A DNA stretch of 32,352 nt, from NCBI RefSeq assembly GCF_934309415.1, contig NZ_CAKRDI010000034.1, positions 1 to 32,352 on the forward strand, written 5' to 3'. The position numbers and the translations under genes are program-made. Positions 24,101 through 32,314 of this stretch are shown one piece after another. This DNA comes from an uncultured Mediterraneibacter sp. Lineage in GTDB: Bacteria; Bacillota; Clostridia; Lachnospirales; Lachnospiraceae. How positions within the stretch are numbered: the first letter of the stretch is position 1; each line of letters starts with the position of its first letter. The notes beneath the pieces are model-generated. The model did no database searches, was not told where the DNA came from, and saw only the letters and a list, made by a program, of their open reading frames with translations.

Positions 24101-24504
24101 AAGCATTCCTCCTTATACGATTTCGGCAGTGGCATCCAGGCATTGACAAATAATCCATAGCTTGAATAAGATTTTTCATCATCTCCCGGATAGAAAGCAC
24201 CACCTTCACCATCTTCTTCGTATCTTGCGATATCCAGCATTGTTGCATTCTCAAATGATACGAGTATATAACTTTCATCCTCTGGTAATCGCTCACTGAT
24301 TGGAATCCATCCCTCCCCTGTCATTTCCTCTGCCTCATTAATTTTACACATCGTCTCTACATACTCTCTGATAATTCCGGTCGCTACCAGAATCCCTTCA
24401 TCTCGCTTATCTGTCTGATCATCTTTCCTTCTTTCTTTTCTCAACTCTTCCTCGGCTTCATCCAACCAAGAAAGGAAGTCATCTACATCCAACGTTCTAC
24501 TCAT
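24097..24504 (-). CDS. DUF551-domain phage protein
   Basis: The 135-aa product has a charged helical N-terminus and a C-terminal DUF551 domain with GWIPISERLPED and VNAWMPLPKSY motifs (about residues 70-130), a small domain common in phages and of unknown role. I use ATG 24502-24504, 7 nt after AAGGAG; an earlier in-frame start would overlap the preceding gene further. It overlaps the YopX-like gene stop. Confidence 0.8.
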   Translation of the reverse strand: MSRTLDVDDFLSWLDEAEEELRKERRKDDQTDKRDEGILVATGIIREYVETMCKINEAEEMTGEGWIPISERLPEDESYILVSFENATMLDIARYEEDGEGGAFYPGDDEKSYSSYGLFVNAWMPLPKSYKEECL

Positions 24505-24931
24505 TACATTTCTCCTTGTCATAATCTCCTATATTTCCGATAACTTCCATGTACAGGTAATCTACAGCATCTTCTTTTAATGGCAATGCTCCAATAGTAC
24601 TGTTCGGATATTCCTCATAAAACCATCCGTAAATTTTATCTATGCAGATATCGCCATATATTGGTTTCTCTGCGAAAATAATTTTCTTGAGTCTGTTGTT
24701 ATTCACAAGGATCCGTACAATGTCATTTTCAAAAATCTTTTTTCCGTGTACGTCTACAAAGCCTGTGTATTGGCATAAGGTCTCCGGATCAATCGTAAAA
24801 ACCTTAAATGATCCAGGAGAGTAATTTACCATCTTTGTAATAGATCCATCCGTACTGCAATAGTTTGGTAACCCTTCTTCCCACTCTCCGGTTTCCGTTG
24901 TTTTTGCTTTAAACAAGATTTCTCTCTGCAT
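24497..24931 (-). CDS. YopX family protein
   Basis: The 144-aa product begins MQREILFKAKTTETGEWEEG, with QYTGFVDVHGKKIFENDIV (about 54-72) and a C-terminal VIGNIGD motif, the signature of the YopX family found in Firmicute phages, whose function is unknown. The ATG at 24929-24931 follows GGAGGAGG and is better than an upstream in-frame start inside the previous gene. Confidence 0.85.
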   Translation of the reverse strand: MQREILFKAKTTETGEWEEGLPNYCSTDGSITKMVNYSPGSFKVFTIDPETLCQYTGFVDVHGKKIFENDIVRILVNNNRLKKIIFAEKPIYGDICIDKIYGWFYEEYPNSTIGALPLKEDAVDYLYMEVIGNIGDYDKEKCNE

Positions 24932-24947
24932 AAAATCCTCCTCCGGA

Positions 24948-25739
24948 TCAATATCCTTTACACCAATATTTCTTACTGTTCTTTCCAACGCCTCTGGATA
25001 TTACCTGTATCCCCATTTCGTTCTTCGCCCGGAGCAAATCCTTTCTCGGAATGTTCTTTTCGGCAGCAGCTGCAAATACAGCCGACTGTTCCATTCCGTT
25101 CCGGTCAGTAATCATCTCTTGCAAAATCTTGTATGCTTCACTTCGAGTAGATTCTTTCAATAAATCCATCTTCTCTTCCAACAGACCTGCAACTGCTTTT
25201 GCAATTTCATCCACCAGCTGTTCCTGGTTATCAAGGCTTCCGTTGTCCATAGCGATTAGCGCATCCTTAGTTTTCTCAAGCTGCAGCGTATTCGCATTAC
25301 TTTTGCTCCGGATGAATTCAAGGTGATCCATCACTTCTTCATGCCTCTTCTTTTCTAACGTATCTCTTCTCGATGTATGCAAAGTATACTTTTCTATCTC
25401 ATCCAATCTCTTTGCCATCATATCCAATCTGATAATAATATCTGTCTGGTTTGAATACAGCTTCTCAAAGAGTTTGGCTTGTGCTGCAGTATTCTCTTTT
25501 GCATTCTGTGCTGGCTCTTTTTCAATGAATGTTCCAGGCTCATATCCAAGAACTCTGGAAATCAATGATTCCACATTAGTTGGAACATTGGTTCCCCGTC
25601 TGCTTCCTGGAAGATTTGTAAAATAGGATCTGGACTTTCCAATCTCGATTGACAGCCAGGTCTTACTCTTCTTCTGCTTTACCAGTTCTTCACAGATTCT
25701 GTCATAATCCAGAGATACTGTGTCTAACTTATTTCCCAT
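24948..25739 (-). CDS. Putative replication-associated DNA-binding protein
   Basis: No family is certain. The 263-aa product has an N-terminal region that looks like an HTH (VKQKKSKTWLSIEIGKSRSYFTN), a central coiled coil (about 85-185, KRLDEIEKY and KTKDALIAMDN) and a C-terminal segment IPRKDLLRAKNEMGIQVISR that resembles a winged-helix seen in phage primase or AAA replication proteins. It lies next to the DUF4373 gene, suggesting a replication or partition role. It starts after GGAG. Confidence 0.55.
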   Translation of the reverse strand: MGNKLDTVSLDYDRICEELVKQKKSKTWLSIEIGKSRSYFTNLPGSRRGTNVPTNVESLISRVLGYEPGTFIEKEPAQNAKENTAAQAKLFEKLYSNQTDIIIRLDMMAKRLDEIEKYTLHTSRRDTLEKKRHEEVMDHLEFIRSKSNANTLQLEKTKDALIAMDNGSLDNQEQLVDEIAKAVAGLLEEKMDLLKESTRSEAYKILQEMITDRNGMEQSAVFAAAAEKNIPRKDLLRAKNEMGIQVISRGVGKNSKKYWCKGY

Positions 25740-25743
25740 GTCT

Positions 25744-26592
25744 CTATTCTCCTAACAGCTGTCTCTCCAGCTTGTCCATATCGTAATTACGCCGTTCAAA
25801 ATTATTGTTGTTCCGAACAGTACTCTTCTTTGCTCTGCTTCCCTTCTTCTCCGAAGGTGTTGTTTTATAAAAGGACTTCCATCCTCCTGCTGTTGCTTTC
25901 TTCACAATAGCAATACGCTCAGGATCCTTATCACTTAATTTAATCAAATCCTCTCTAAGAGCCTGTATCTGTTCAGGAAGCATATCACCATAATTGTGGA
26001 TACGAACTTGAACATAGATCTGAAAAGCCTGCTCAAGCTCCGGAGTGAATCCTATAATATTATCTATATTCTTTACTTTACTTTTCTTTAGGGATTTTTC
26101 CGTGGAATTACAATCATTATTCCTGGAATAACTCTCCTTTTTCTCGGATAAATCGCTAAAATGGGTGCACTTAATAAAAGGTTCTGTATCCTTTTCTTTC
26201 AAAAGCCAGTACCTTCCAACTTCTATCGGATTTTTCCTTGCCCGTTCTTTTACCGCAAGTTGAAATCGTTTCTGTATTCCGGCAGAGGTCAAGACCTTGT
26301 CCGACTGAAAAAGTGTGTTATCAAACAGTGACCGTGACAGCAAGAAGTTCAAGACCTGCTTCGCCTTATTCTGATCAATCTTCAGATCGTCAGATATGAT
26401 ATATTCAAAATCATCATCTACCTTTAGGTAATATCCCTGCTTATAGATTTCGCATAATAGGTAGATATAAAACACGATACCGTCTCTGCCATATCTGGCT
26501 TTCAGTATCTTTATTTTCGGATCATCGAGGAAATCAACATCAAGTGGAAAGTAGTCTAACCCATTCTTCCTTGGTCTTGGCAACGCTGCCAC
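25744..26592 (-). CDS. DUF4373 (Lin1244/Lin1753-type) replication protein
   Basis: The 282-aa product opens with the domain DYFPLDVDFLDDPKIKILK and GIVFYIYLLCEIYKQGYYL (residues 12-55), typical of phage replication initiators or helicase loaders in Listeria- and Clostridium-type phages. The C-terminal part is a helical, basic tail (ERRNYDMDKLERQLLGE). The start is likely GTG at 26590-26592, close to AAAGG. It sits downstream of the RusA gene in the replication cluster. Confidence 0.78.
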   Translation of the reverse strand: MAALPRPRKNGLDYFPLDVDFLDDPKIKILKARYGRDGIVFYIYLLCEIYKQGYYLKVDDDFEYIISDDLKIDQNKAKQVLNFLLSRSLFDNTLFQSDKVLTSAGIQKRFQLAVKERARKNPIEVGRYWLLKEKDTEPFIKCTHFSDLSEKKESYSRNNDCNSTEKSLKKSKVKNIDNIIGFTPELEQAFQIYVQVRIHNYGDMLPEQIQALREDLIKLSDKDPERIAIVKKATAGGWKSFYKTTPSEKKGSRAKKSTVRNNNNFERRNYDMDKLERQLLGE

Positions 26593-26603
26593 CGCCTTTC
26601 CTC

Positions 26604-27044
26604 TTATTCTGTTGCTTTGTACTCCTCTACAATGACATCTAATCCTTCTTCAGCTGAATACGTCTTCTTGGCAGCTACAAATACAATCTGTGTATCATCC
26701 CGGTATGCTACTCCGTTCAGCGCATCAGCTACAACTTTTACAATATTATCCATATCCGGTTTCTTGAGCACCGGAATCTCTCCTGCCAGCATCTGCTGTG
26801 TTTTCTTCTTTGATGCGCTCTTCGGTGGCTCAAACCTTGCCACAATCCGGAGCGCAACCGGAATCTCTTTATCAAATTTTGTTCCTTTTGCTGCATTGAT
26901 GTACATCGCTTTGATCAAATTCTCATACAGCAAGTCTTTCTCTGGTGTATAGCTGACCGAATGGCCAATGTTCTTATTATGAACGGTTCTGGCTCTCGCC
27001 TTCCCCTGTGGTTTCCCTGGAACATGAAATGTAACTGAATTCAT
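26604..27044 (-). CDS. RusA-family Holliday junction resolvase
   Basis: This endonuclease cuts Holliday junctions made during phage recombination. The 146-aa product (from ATG 27042-27044) has the family start TFHVPGKPQGKARAR, then KKPDMDNIVKVVADALNG (about 95-111) with Asp97 and Asp99, and a further acidic pair in YRDDTQI (116-117), together the metal-binding residues. An open frame 15 codons further upstream is less likely because GGAG lies before the chosen ATG. Confidence 0.9.
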   Translation of the reverse strand: MNSVTFHVPGKPQGKARARTVHNKNIGHSVSYTPEKDLLYENLIKAMYINAAKGTKFDKEIPVALRIVARFEPPKSASKKKTQQMLAGEIPVLKKPDMDNIVKVVADALNGVAYRDDTQIVFVAAKKTYSAEEGLDVIVEEYKATE

Positions 27045-27135
27045 TTCCGTCTTTCTCCTTTCTTCCTGCGCCGGATCAGCGTCATCCAACGCAGGAGAAA
27101 CATTTGTTTATAAGTTACGTGTGACATTTATCCAA

Positions 27136-27163
27136 ATTATAAGGAGATAACTTTTCTATGCAA
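27136..27163 (-). promoter_or_regulatory. Possible promoter TTGCAT-16-TATAAT
   Basis: On the minus strand a perfect -10 box TATAAT (27141-27136) lies 16 bp after TTGCAT (27163-27158), at the stop of the preceding gene and ahead of the RusA gene. The -35 box is weak, so the call is modest. Confidence 0.35.
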
Positions 27164-27902
27164 TAATTGTTAAGTTGCCATCTTTCATGATCGGAGTCTC
27201 TGCAAGCTCAAATTCAAAGTATTCTTTCACTTTCTTCATTGCTGCATTCTTCCACAATCCATTGTCAGCTTCCACAAGCTTGAACATTGGTTCTCCACCA
27301 TCATCCTTGATACGGAACACATACAGACTGGACGGCTGCTCAACTTCCTGGAAGGTACGGTAAGGAATCAGCTTCACAGGATTCGGAACAACTACATCCA
27401 TTCTCTGAACTCCGGATTTAACCGTTGTCTTCTGTGATACTCCATCGTCTGAATAGGATGCTGTAGTTCCTGCCTGAATGTTTCCGGATACCTGCATCAG
27501 TGTTTCAAGATCTTCATTCATAGCAAAATTTGCCTGAAGCTCAATCAGGAAACGCTCCTGGTCATAATACTTATCAAAGCGGAATTCATTTACAATCGCT
27601 TCACACTCAAACAGGTATTCACGACGCTTTTCTTTCAGAAGACCGGAATACAGTTTTACCTGTTTCGTGCTCACGATATGTAAGATCATCTTGTCTCTCA
27701 ACTCTTCCGGCATTCCTTTGATATAATCAACCATTGCAGAAAGGGTGTTGACTCTGATGGAATCTGCAAGCTCTTCCTTGCCATATCTTATCAAGCTCTG
27801 ATTGCAGTAAGTTTTTCCTTCAATCTCTGTCACAATCGGCTCCATAGTCTCTTCCTTCAGTCCTGTTACATACTCAAACACATCTCTTAATCCTTCAAAC
27901 AT
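27156..27902 (-). CDS. Conserved phage protein of unknown function
   Basis: The product of about 248 aa has no domain I recognise. It begins MFEGLRDVFEYVTGL, has a helical first half and a beta-rich second half, and lies between the replication-terminator-like and RusA genes, so a DNA-metabolism role is possible. The ATG at 27900-27902 (8 nt after GGAGG) is preferred over the one two codons earlier. Confidence 0.6.
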   Translation of the reverse strand: MFEGLRDVFEYVTGLKEETMEPIVTEIEGKTYCNQSLIRYGKEELADSIRVNTLSAMVDYIKGMPEELRDKMILHIVSTKQVKLYSGLLKEKRREYLFECEAIVNEFRFDKYYDQERFLIELQANFAMNEDLETLMQVSGNIQAGTTASYSDDGVSQKTTVKSGVQRMDVVVPNPVKLIPYRTFQEVEQPSSLYVFRIKDDGGEPMFKLVEADNGLWKNAAMKKVKEYFEFELAETPIMKDGNLTIIA

Positions 27903-27915
27903 CTTCATATCCTCC

Positions 27916-28365
27916 TTATGCCTCTCTTGCTTTTCTTAAATCTACTACTTTGTTCCCTGTATCCTGCGTCTCCAGAATCTCTCCTGTGGATGTATCCACT
28001 GCCTTGCCATCAATGATCTGAACCGGTGCTTCCTGTGGTCCGTTGCCTTCAATATTCATTGACATCTGCCCTGGAATCTGACTTCCAATCTCAACCGCTT
28101 CCACTTCGCCAGTTGCAATATCCTTTCCCATGGAAATAGCAGTTACTGCTCCAAGTGCCGGTGCGAGCGTTGTCTTTGTCTGGACTCCTGTAGCCACAAA
28201 ATTGCGTTCCTGATTCGGTTTGAACCCGATTGTTATAGTAATCTTTCTTGCTGCTATTGCATCCGTGTTCGGGTCCTGGATATTCTTCGTAACCTCTTCA
28301 ATCGCTCTGTTTACCTGTGCCGTAAAAGCACCGTTTGCAAATTTTTCTAAATTAATGTGCTGCAT
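27916..28365 (-). CDS. Phage protein of the so-called replication terminator type
   Basis: The 149-aa product (MQHINLEKFANGAFTAQVN start, RKITITIGFKPN in the middle) resembles proteins annotated as replication terminator protein in clostridial phages. It is located beside RecT. The N-terminal half is mixed alpha/beta and the C-terminal half acidic. The name is from memory and no replication-arrest function is demonstrated by the sequence. Confidence 0.55.
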   Translation of the reverse strand: MQHINLEKFANGAFTAQVNRAIEEVTKNIQDPNTDAIAARKITITIGFKPNQERNFVATGVQTKTTLAPALGAVTAISMGKDIATGEVEAVEIGSQIPGQMSMNIEGNGPQEAPVQIIDGKAVDTSTGEILETQDTGNKVVDLRKAREA

Positions 28366-28380
28366 GATTCTTCTCCCTTC

Positions 28381-29307
28381 TTACTGCCGAAAAAATTCAT
28401 CTTCGATACTTCTGCTTTCTGCCGGTTCTTCTTTTTCTTTCTGTTCTTTCACCTCCTGCAGCTCCTGATCAGCAACAACATTGTCCTGTTCCGGCTGATT
28501 ATCTACATACTCTGTAGTTCCATCCTCATGGATCACTGCCATATCCTTATCGATGGCATTCTGCAGATCGATGCTCATGATTCCCCATTTACTGATCAGC
28601 TGACGGAGCATGGTCTTCATCGCCATTCCATCAAAATCCTTAAACCAGAAGGATGAATATCTCCAAAGCTCTTTTTCAGGAATCTTTCCCTGTTCCAGAA
28701 GCTCCAGCGACTTCGCCCCGCCATTCTTTCTGAATGCCTGAGAATATTTCTCTGCATGAGAAAGCATCTTTTTCTTGGACCAGTACATTGTTTTGCGAAA
28801 TCCGTTCTCATACTCAAACATTGCATAGTATCCCACGGCCGGAGTTTCCTCACGGACTACATCGTCCTCGATCAGATCTACTTCAATTTCTTCATCCAGC
28901 GGATCGTATCTCACCAACTCTCCCTCTTTGATTGCAAGAACATTTAATTTCTTGTAATATCCGGAACGTTCTGCCAACTGAATGTATCCTTTATATCCAA
29001 GCTGGAACTGCGCTTCCTTGCGTCCCTTTTTTTTGTTATCGAACGGGACCATATAGAACTGGCCAAGCTGAGGAGATGGAGAAAGGTTCAATGCTTCTCC
29101 CAGTAACGCTGCTGATAAGATACTTGGGTTCGTGCACTCCTGCAGAGCCGGTGTTGTCTGTACTGCTGAAACAATACTGGAAATAAATCTTGTCCCATTC
29201 TTTCCGCCAACAACGCTGTTAATCTGCTTCTTTACGGCATCCTGTGCCAAATACGCTGCCATTCCTGTTTTTGTCTGTCTGTTTGCCAGACTGTTCTGTA
29301 CTGCCAT
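28381..29307 (-). CDS. recT: RecT single-strand annealing protein
   Basis: RecT anneals complementary single strands in phage recombination. The 308-aa product has the family features: an N-terminal ALQECTNPSILSAALLGEAL-type segment (about residues 54-75), LGYKGYIQLAERSGYYKKLNV (about 103-123) and a C-terminal acidic tail. Gene order with the DUF1351 and YqaJ genes is the classic recombination module; RecT partners an exonuclease. Confidence 0.93.
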   Translation of the reverse strand: MAVQNSLANRQTKTGMAAYLAQDAVKKQINSVVGGKNGTRFISSIVSAVQTTPALQECTNPSILSAALLGEALNLSPSPQLGQFYMVPFDNKKKGRKEAQFQLGYKGYIQLAERSGYYKKLNVLAIKEGELVRYDPLDEEIEVDLIEDDVVREETPAVGYYAMFEYENGFRKTMYWSKKKMLSHAEKYSQAFRKNGGAKSLELLEQGKIPEKELWRYSSFWFKDFDGMAMKTMLRQLISKWGIMSIDLQNAIDKDMAVIHEDGTTEYVDNQPEQDNVVADQELQEVKEQKEKEEPAESRSIEDEFFRQ

Positions 29308-29310
29308 GTT

Positions 29311-30210
29311 TTATTCCGCCTTTCCATATTTAATCTGATGATCAATGAGATACTGTCTCAGTCCCAGTAACTGCTCTCTGGTGCCCCATACTCTGAAATC
29401 CATCTGAATCAGTTCCTCCTGAACAGATTCCTGTTTTGTTTCAGCAACTTCCTCAACATTCTCTTCAACCGTTTCCGCAACAGGACTGCTTTCTGCAGCC
29501 GGGGTATCAACTTCTGCCTGTGCAGCTGCTGTCTTTTCTGCTTCCTGTCTTGCTTTCTCTTCAGCGATCCGCTTCTGTTCCGCTTCATATTCAAGCTTTT
29601 TCTTCTGAATCTCTGCAAGTCTCTGTCCTTCTGCAATTGCCTGATTCAGATTCAGTGTCTTCTTATATACTTCCAGTGCCTCAAAGCTAAATTCCGGAAG
29701 CTTGCCGATCGTAGCTACTTCTGTACCAATCCTGTACATTTCGCTTTTCATCTGCTCTTCAATCTTTCCAAGAGATACCGTAGCATTCAGCCATTTTGGA
29801 TCTGCGATACGCTCAAGAGTAACAAAGTTCTGGAAGCCAATCGTCTGAAACAGCTCTTCGATTCTCTTCTTTTTCTCCTGCTTGCGTCTCTCTTCAATCT
29901 CAAGCAACTGAGAATCGATTAGCTGAATTGGTTCATCAATCAATGCTGTCACTTCTTTTACCTGCTGCTCAAACCGGTTATATGGTTCCATGCAGGCTTT
30001 CTTCAGACGTTTTCTCTCATCTTCAAAAGCCGTTCTTAACTTATTCAGTTCTGCACGGTCCTTTTTCATATCTTTGACCTGATCTGCAGTGTAAGCGATT
30101 GACTTATAATCCTGTACTCTTGCAGCAACCCATGCTTTTACTTCTTCCTGGTTCCACCGGATCTCTTTTAAAAATCCATTTTCTTCCGGACTGATAATCC
30201 TTAATTCCAT
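29311..30210 (-). CDS. DUF1351 coiled-coil protein of the recombination module
   Basis: The 299-aa product is a highly charged, largely coiled-coil protein (about residues 45-130 and 175-225) with an Ala/Glu-rich linker (PAAESSPVAETVEENVEE). It fits the DUF1351 family, which sits between YqaJ-type exonucleases and RecT in Firmicute phages; its job is unknown. GGAGGAG precedes the ATG, and the gene overlaps the exonuclease gene. Confidence 0.8.
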   Translation of the reverse strand: MELRIISPEENGFLKEIRWNQEEVKAWVAARVQDYKSIAYTADQVKDMKKDRAELNKLRTAFEDERKRLKKACMEPYNRFEQQVKEVTALIDEPIQLIDSQLLEIEERRKQEKKKRIEELFQTIGFQNFVTLERIADPKWLNATVSLGKIEEQMKSEMYRIGTEVATIGKLPEFSFEALEVYKKTLNLNQAIAEGQRLAEIQKKKLEYEAEQKRIAEEKARQEAEKTAAAQAEVDTPAAESSPVAETVEENVEEVAETKQESVQEELIQMDFRVWGTREQLLGLRQYLIDHQIKYGKAE

Positions 30211-30890
30211 CTTGCTCCTCCTTGTGGTTTTTGTATTTCAGGAAGGACGCGGTGCGGCTTTCTGCCGCTTTCCACACGCTCCCAAAACTTCTTTTCTTCT
30301 CTCAGCAGCATGTCCAGATCATCCTGAACCTCTGCACGTTCGATAAAATAATGTTCCACTGTCGTTCTTCTTTCACCACCCCAGTTTGTTCTAAGACGAG
30401 CACAGAGAACAACAAATTCATAATCTGTAACTAACAAATAATGCAGTACCTGTATGTAATAATTATCCGGAATCCGGTTCTTCCACTTCTCTCGCTGCAT
30501 ACTCTGCTGGATATTGGTTGTTTTAATCTCCAGGATTCCTCTTCTTCCATTCTGATCTGTCAGTTCTCCATCCAGCGAAGCCTGCATGAATGGATATTGA
30601 ATGCTCTGCAGAATCCGGAATTCATAATGCTCCACTTTATATTCCGGATAATCCAGCTTGAACAGCTCCCTGATCGGAGCCTCGGCGTGCTTTCCATAGA
30701 TTACACATTCCTTATTTGAAATGTCTTCCGGAACTCTGACACCTGTCTTTTCCTCAAAGAGCTCCGTATTGCTCTTATATGGATTCATACCAATAACGGC
30801 ACTTGCATCACTTCCGCCAATTCCATTCATTCTGCCTTTTAACCAGGCTACTTCATCTGGAAAATCAAATATCTTAAATATCCTGTTCAC
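30201..30890 (-). CDS. YqaJ-like viral recombinase exonuclease
   Basis: This lambda-exonuclease-fold nuclease probably resects double-strand ends for RecT. Motifs are GIGGSDASAVIG (23-34), Asp107 in ASLDGE, and Glu121-x-Lys123 in LEIKTT, the expected metal-binding and catalytic residues. It likely starts at GTG (30888-30890) after GAGGTG, and its stop overlaps the DUF1351 start. Confidence 0.92.
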   Translation of the reverse strand: MNRIFKIFDFPDEVAWLKGRMNGIGGSDASAVIGMNPYKSNTELFEEKTGVRVPEDISNKECVIYGKHAEAPIRELFKLDYPEYKVEHYEFRILQSIQYPFMQASLDGELTDQNGRRGILEIKTTNIQQSMQREKWKNRIPDNYYIQVLHYLLVTDYEFVVLCARLRTNWGGERRTTVEHYFIERAEVQDDLDMLLREEKKFWERVESGRKPHRVLPEIQKPQGGARWN

Positions 30891-31254
30891 TATCCACCTC
30901 GTGCAAATAAGGGAAATCTTTCAACAGGCGTCTCTTTAATTCATCTACATCTCCAGGGGCTACAATATCTGGTCCCTCCGACACTGCAAAGATAATATCT
31001 CCTGCAATAGGCCATCCATGCTGTTCCGTATCATAGAAAAAGCTGCCAAGCCGATTTGATGGAAGATTCTTTAAATGCCCTTCTTCGTCCACCAGAAGCA
31101 TCATCGGTTTCTTAAAGTAGTCATACATCTTCTGCGTATGAACCGTCTCGAAATATCCTCCAATCGCTTCCTTCAATGAGCGGTAATCGCTAAAATTCAT
31201 CTCAATCTCTTGGATGAGATTATCTGTCGTAACCTTAATGGTTCTGCTTTTCAT
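30874..31254 (-). CDS. DUF3846-like phage protein
   Basis: The 126-aa product starts MKSRTIKVTTDNLIQE, with a middle SLKEAIGGYFETVH and GHLKNLPSNR that match the DUF3846 pattern common in phages, function unknown. I chose ATG 31252-31254, 9 nt after GAGGAGG. Its stop overlaps the YqaJ gene start by 17 bp. Confidence 0.7.
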   Translation of the reverse strand: MKSRTIKVTTDNLIQEIEMNFSDYRSLKEAIGGYFETVHTQKMYDYFKKPMMLLVDEEGHLKNLPSNRLGSFFYDTEQHGWPIAGDIIFAVSEGPDIVAPGDVDELKRRLLKDFPYLHEVDSEQDI

Positions 31255-31255
31255 A

Positions 31256-31456
31256 TCATTCAACCTCCTCAATTGCTTTCTCCACCGTTTCCATTAAGTA
31301 TGCTTTGCCAAGCGTCTTCCCCATGATTCGGCTGATTCCGTTGAAGAGACTGTTCGTAATTGCTCCGTACTCATCCATAAGCGTTCCAGGTCCTCCTGAT
31401 GCTGACACGCGCACCTTGGCTCTTTCATTTACTATCTCTGTTGTTGCTTTAATCAT
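31256..31456 (-). CDS. Small hypothetical early protein
   Basis: The 66-aa product begins MIKATTEIVNERAKVRVSA and is helical toward its C-terminus (KAYLMETVEKAIEEVE). AAAGGA lies 10 nt before the ATG. It is the first gene of the recombination operon and no domain is recognised. A short plus-strand RNA unit (31457-31547) lies in its 5' leader and could act as an antisense. Confidence 0.65.
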   Translation of the reverse strand: MIKATTEIVNERAKVRVSASGGPGTLMDEYGAITNSLFNGISRIMGKTLGKAYLMETVEKAIEEVE

Positions 31457-31485
31457 TTGACTAATTTCCTTTCTTCTTTTATAAT
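31457..31485 (+). promoter_or_regulatory. Plus-strand promoter TTGACT-17-TATAAT
   Basis: TTGACT (31457-31462) and a consensus TATAAT (31480-31485) are separated by 17 bp on the plus strand, opposite to every protein gene around. Predicted start is near 31492. A second copy of TTGACTAATTT lies at 31490-31500, so a regulator might bind both. Confidence 0.6.
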
Positions 31486-31491
31486 GTAGTT

Positions 31492-31547
31492 GACTAATTT
31501 TCTATGCGTCCCACAGGTTGCCGCCTGTTTTATGGGACGCTTTTTTA
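31492..31547 (+). ncRNA. Candidate short antisense or regulatory RNA
   Basis: A plus-strand promoter and terminator enclose about 56 nt with no reading frame of note. The RNA would be antisense to the leader of the first gene of the recombination operon. Existence rests only on the promoter and terminator match. Confidence 0.45.
31506..31546 (+). terminator. Plus-strand intrinsic terminator
   Basis: GCGTCCCA (31506-31513) pairs with TGGGACGC (31533-31540), with an inner CAGG/CCTG stem, followed by six T. On the minus strand the downstream flank has no T run, so it works for plus-strand transcription. Confidence 0.75.
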
Positions 31548-31724
31548 ATATCCGAAAATGATGTACTGCATGATCATCAACACCACAGCCGCAACAGATA
31601 CCAACACTGTCAGCCCTGCTGATCTGTTCTCTGCGGCATCATCTTTCTGTGCTGGTCCATCTCTTCGGATATCGATCACATCAATTTTTCTTCTGTTGAT
31701 GTTGATCAGCTCGATCTGGTTCAT
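31545..31724 (-). CDS. Small putative membrane protein
   Basis: The 59-aa product starts MNQIELININRRKID and has a C-terminal hydrophobic segment (LTVLVSVAAVVLMIMQYIIF). The ATG at 31722-31724 follows AAGGTGG by 5 nt and is preferred over the upstream GTG. Function unknown; early position suggests a small accessory gene. Confidence 0.55.
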   Translation of the reverse strand: MNQIELININRRKIDVIDIRRDGPAQKDDAAENRSAGLTVLVSVAAVVLMIMQYIIFGY

Positions 31725-31820
31725 TCTTACCACCTTCTTTCCTATAGGATGTACATGGATAACAGCGGCTGCGTTCCATGCAGCTGTTTCTGTATCTGCA
31801 GTAGCAGCAATCTTCCACGC

Positions 31821-32069
31821 TCAAATCACTTCTCTTCCTATTCGTTCTTTTTCTGATTCAGAAATTTTAAGTATCCTCAAGATCTCCCTCAGTTCTCCAA
31901 GCCGAATATCTTCCGGCGTACCAAATCTCTGGTAGAGAGTACTCATTGGGATTCCTGTCAGCTTGGAAAGCTTTCCCATGTTGATATCTTCCATCGTCTT
32001 TCCTGATTGAATGATGGCAATCAGCGTTCTGTTTTGTCTCTCTTTGTCCGAGATTTTCAGTTTTGGCAT
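31821..32069 (-). CDS. Small helix-turn-helix regulator
   Basis: The 82-aa basic product contains a likely HTH (NMGKLSKLTGIPMSTLYQRF, about residues 30-49) and a C-terminal helix. It lies after a smaller HTH gene and is probably an early regulator. The exact family is uncertain. A GAGGTG lies about 9 nt before the ATG. Confidence 0.65.
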   Translation of the reverse strand: MPKLKISDKERQNRTLIAIIQSGKTMEDINMGKLSKLTGIPMSTLYQRFGTPEDIRLGELREILRILKISESEKERIGREVI

Positions 32070-32083
32070 CTCTTCTCACCTCT

Positions 32084-32269
32084 CTACTCCAAGAAATACT
32101 CAATAGGAACACCGAAGTATTTCGCTATTGTAAGCAATTTGTCAGCCTTTGGAACATATACGCCATTCTTCCAGTTAGACAATGTTGCTGTTGAAATCCC
32201 TGTATCTTTTGATACTTGGTATGGCGTTTTGTTCGTTTTGTCCAATAATAATTGGAATTTTTCGTACAC
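32084..32269 (-). CDS. Cro/CI-like XRE HTH regulator
   Basis: Starting at GTG (32267-32269), 7 nt after AGGAGG, the 61-aa product has the XRE HTH: TPYQVSKDTGISTATLSNW then KADKLLTIAKYFGVPIEYFLE. It is the first gene read leftward from the operator region, the place of a Cro-like switch protein; the opposing lysogeny repressor would be to the right of the window. An open frame extends 13 codons upstream across the operator but lacks a ribosome site. Confidence 0.8.
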   Translation of the reverse strand: MYEKFQLLLDKTNKTPYQVSKDTGISTATLSNWKNGVYVPKADKLLTIAKYFGVPIEYFLE

Positions 32270-32296
32270 TATTACACCTCCTAGTATAATAATGGT

Positions 32297-32314
32297 GTAG
32301 TCAATCAAGACTAC
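32297..32314. promoter_or_regulatory. Putative operator palindrome in the genetic switch region
   Basis: GTAGTC (32297-32302) and GACTAC (32309-32314) form a perfect inverted repeat with a 6-bp centre, just upstream of the Cro/CI-like gene. XRE-type repressors bind such sites. No clean promoter is resolved in the remaining bases to 32352. Confidence 0.5.

Noticed and set aside
24012..24296. The upstream part of an open frame ending at 23751
   Set aside because: This part only mirrors the DUF551 gene in another frame; the real start is the ATG at 24009-24011 after GGGAGAG.
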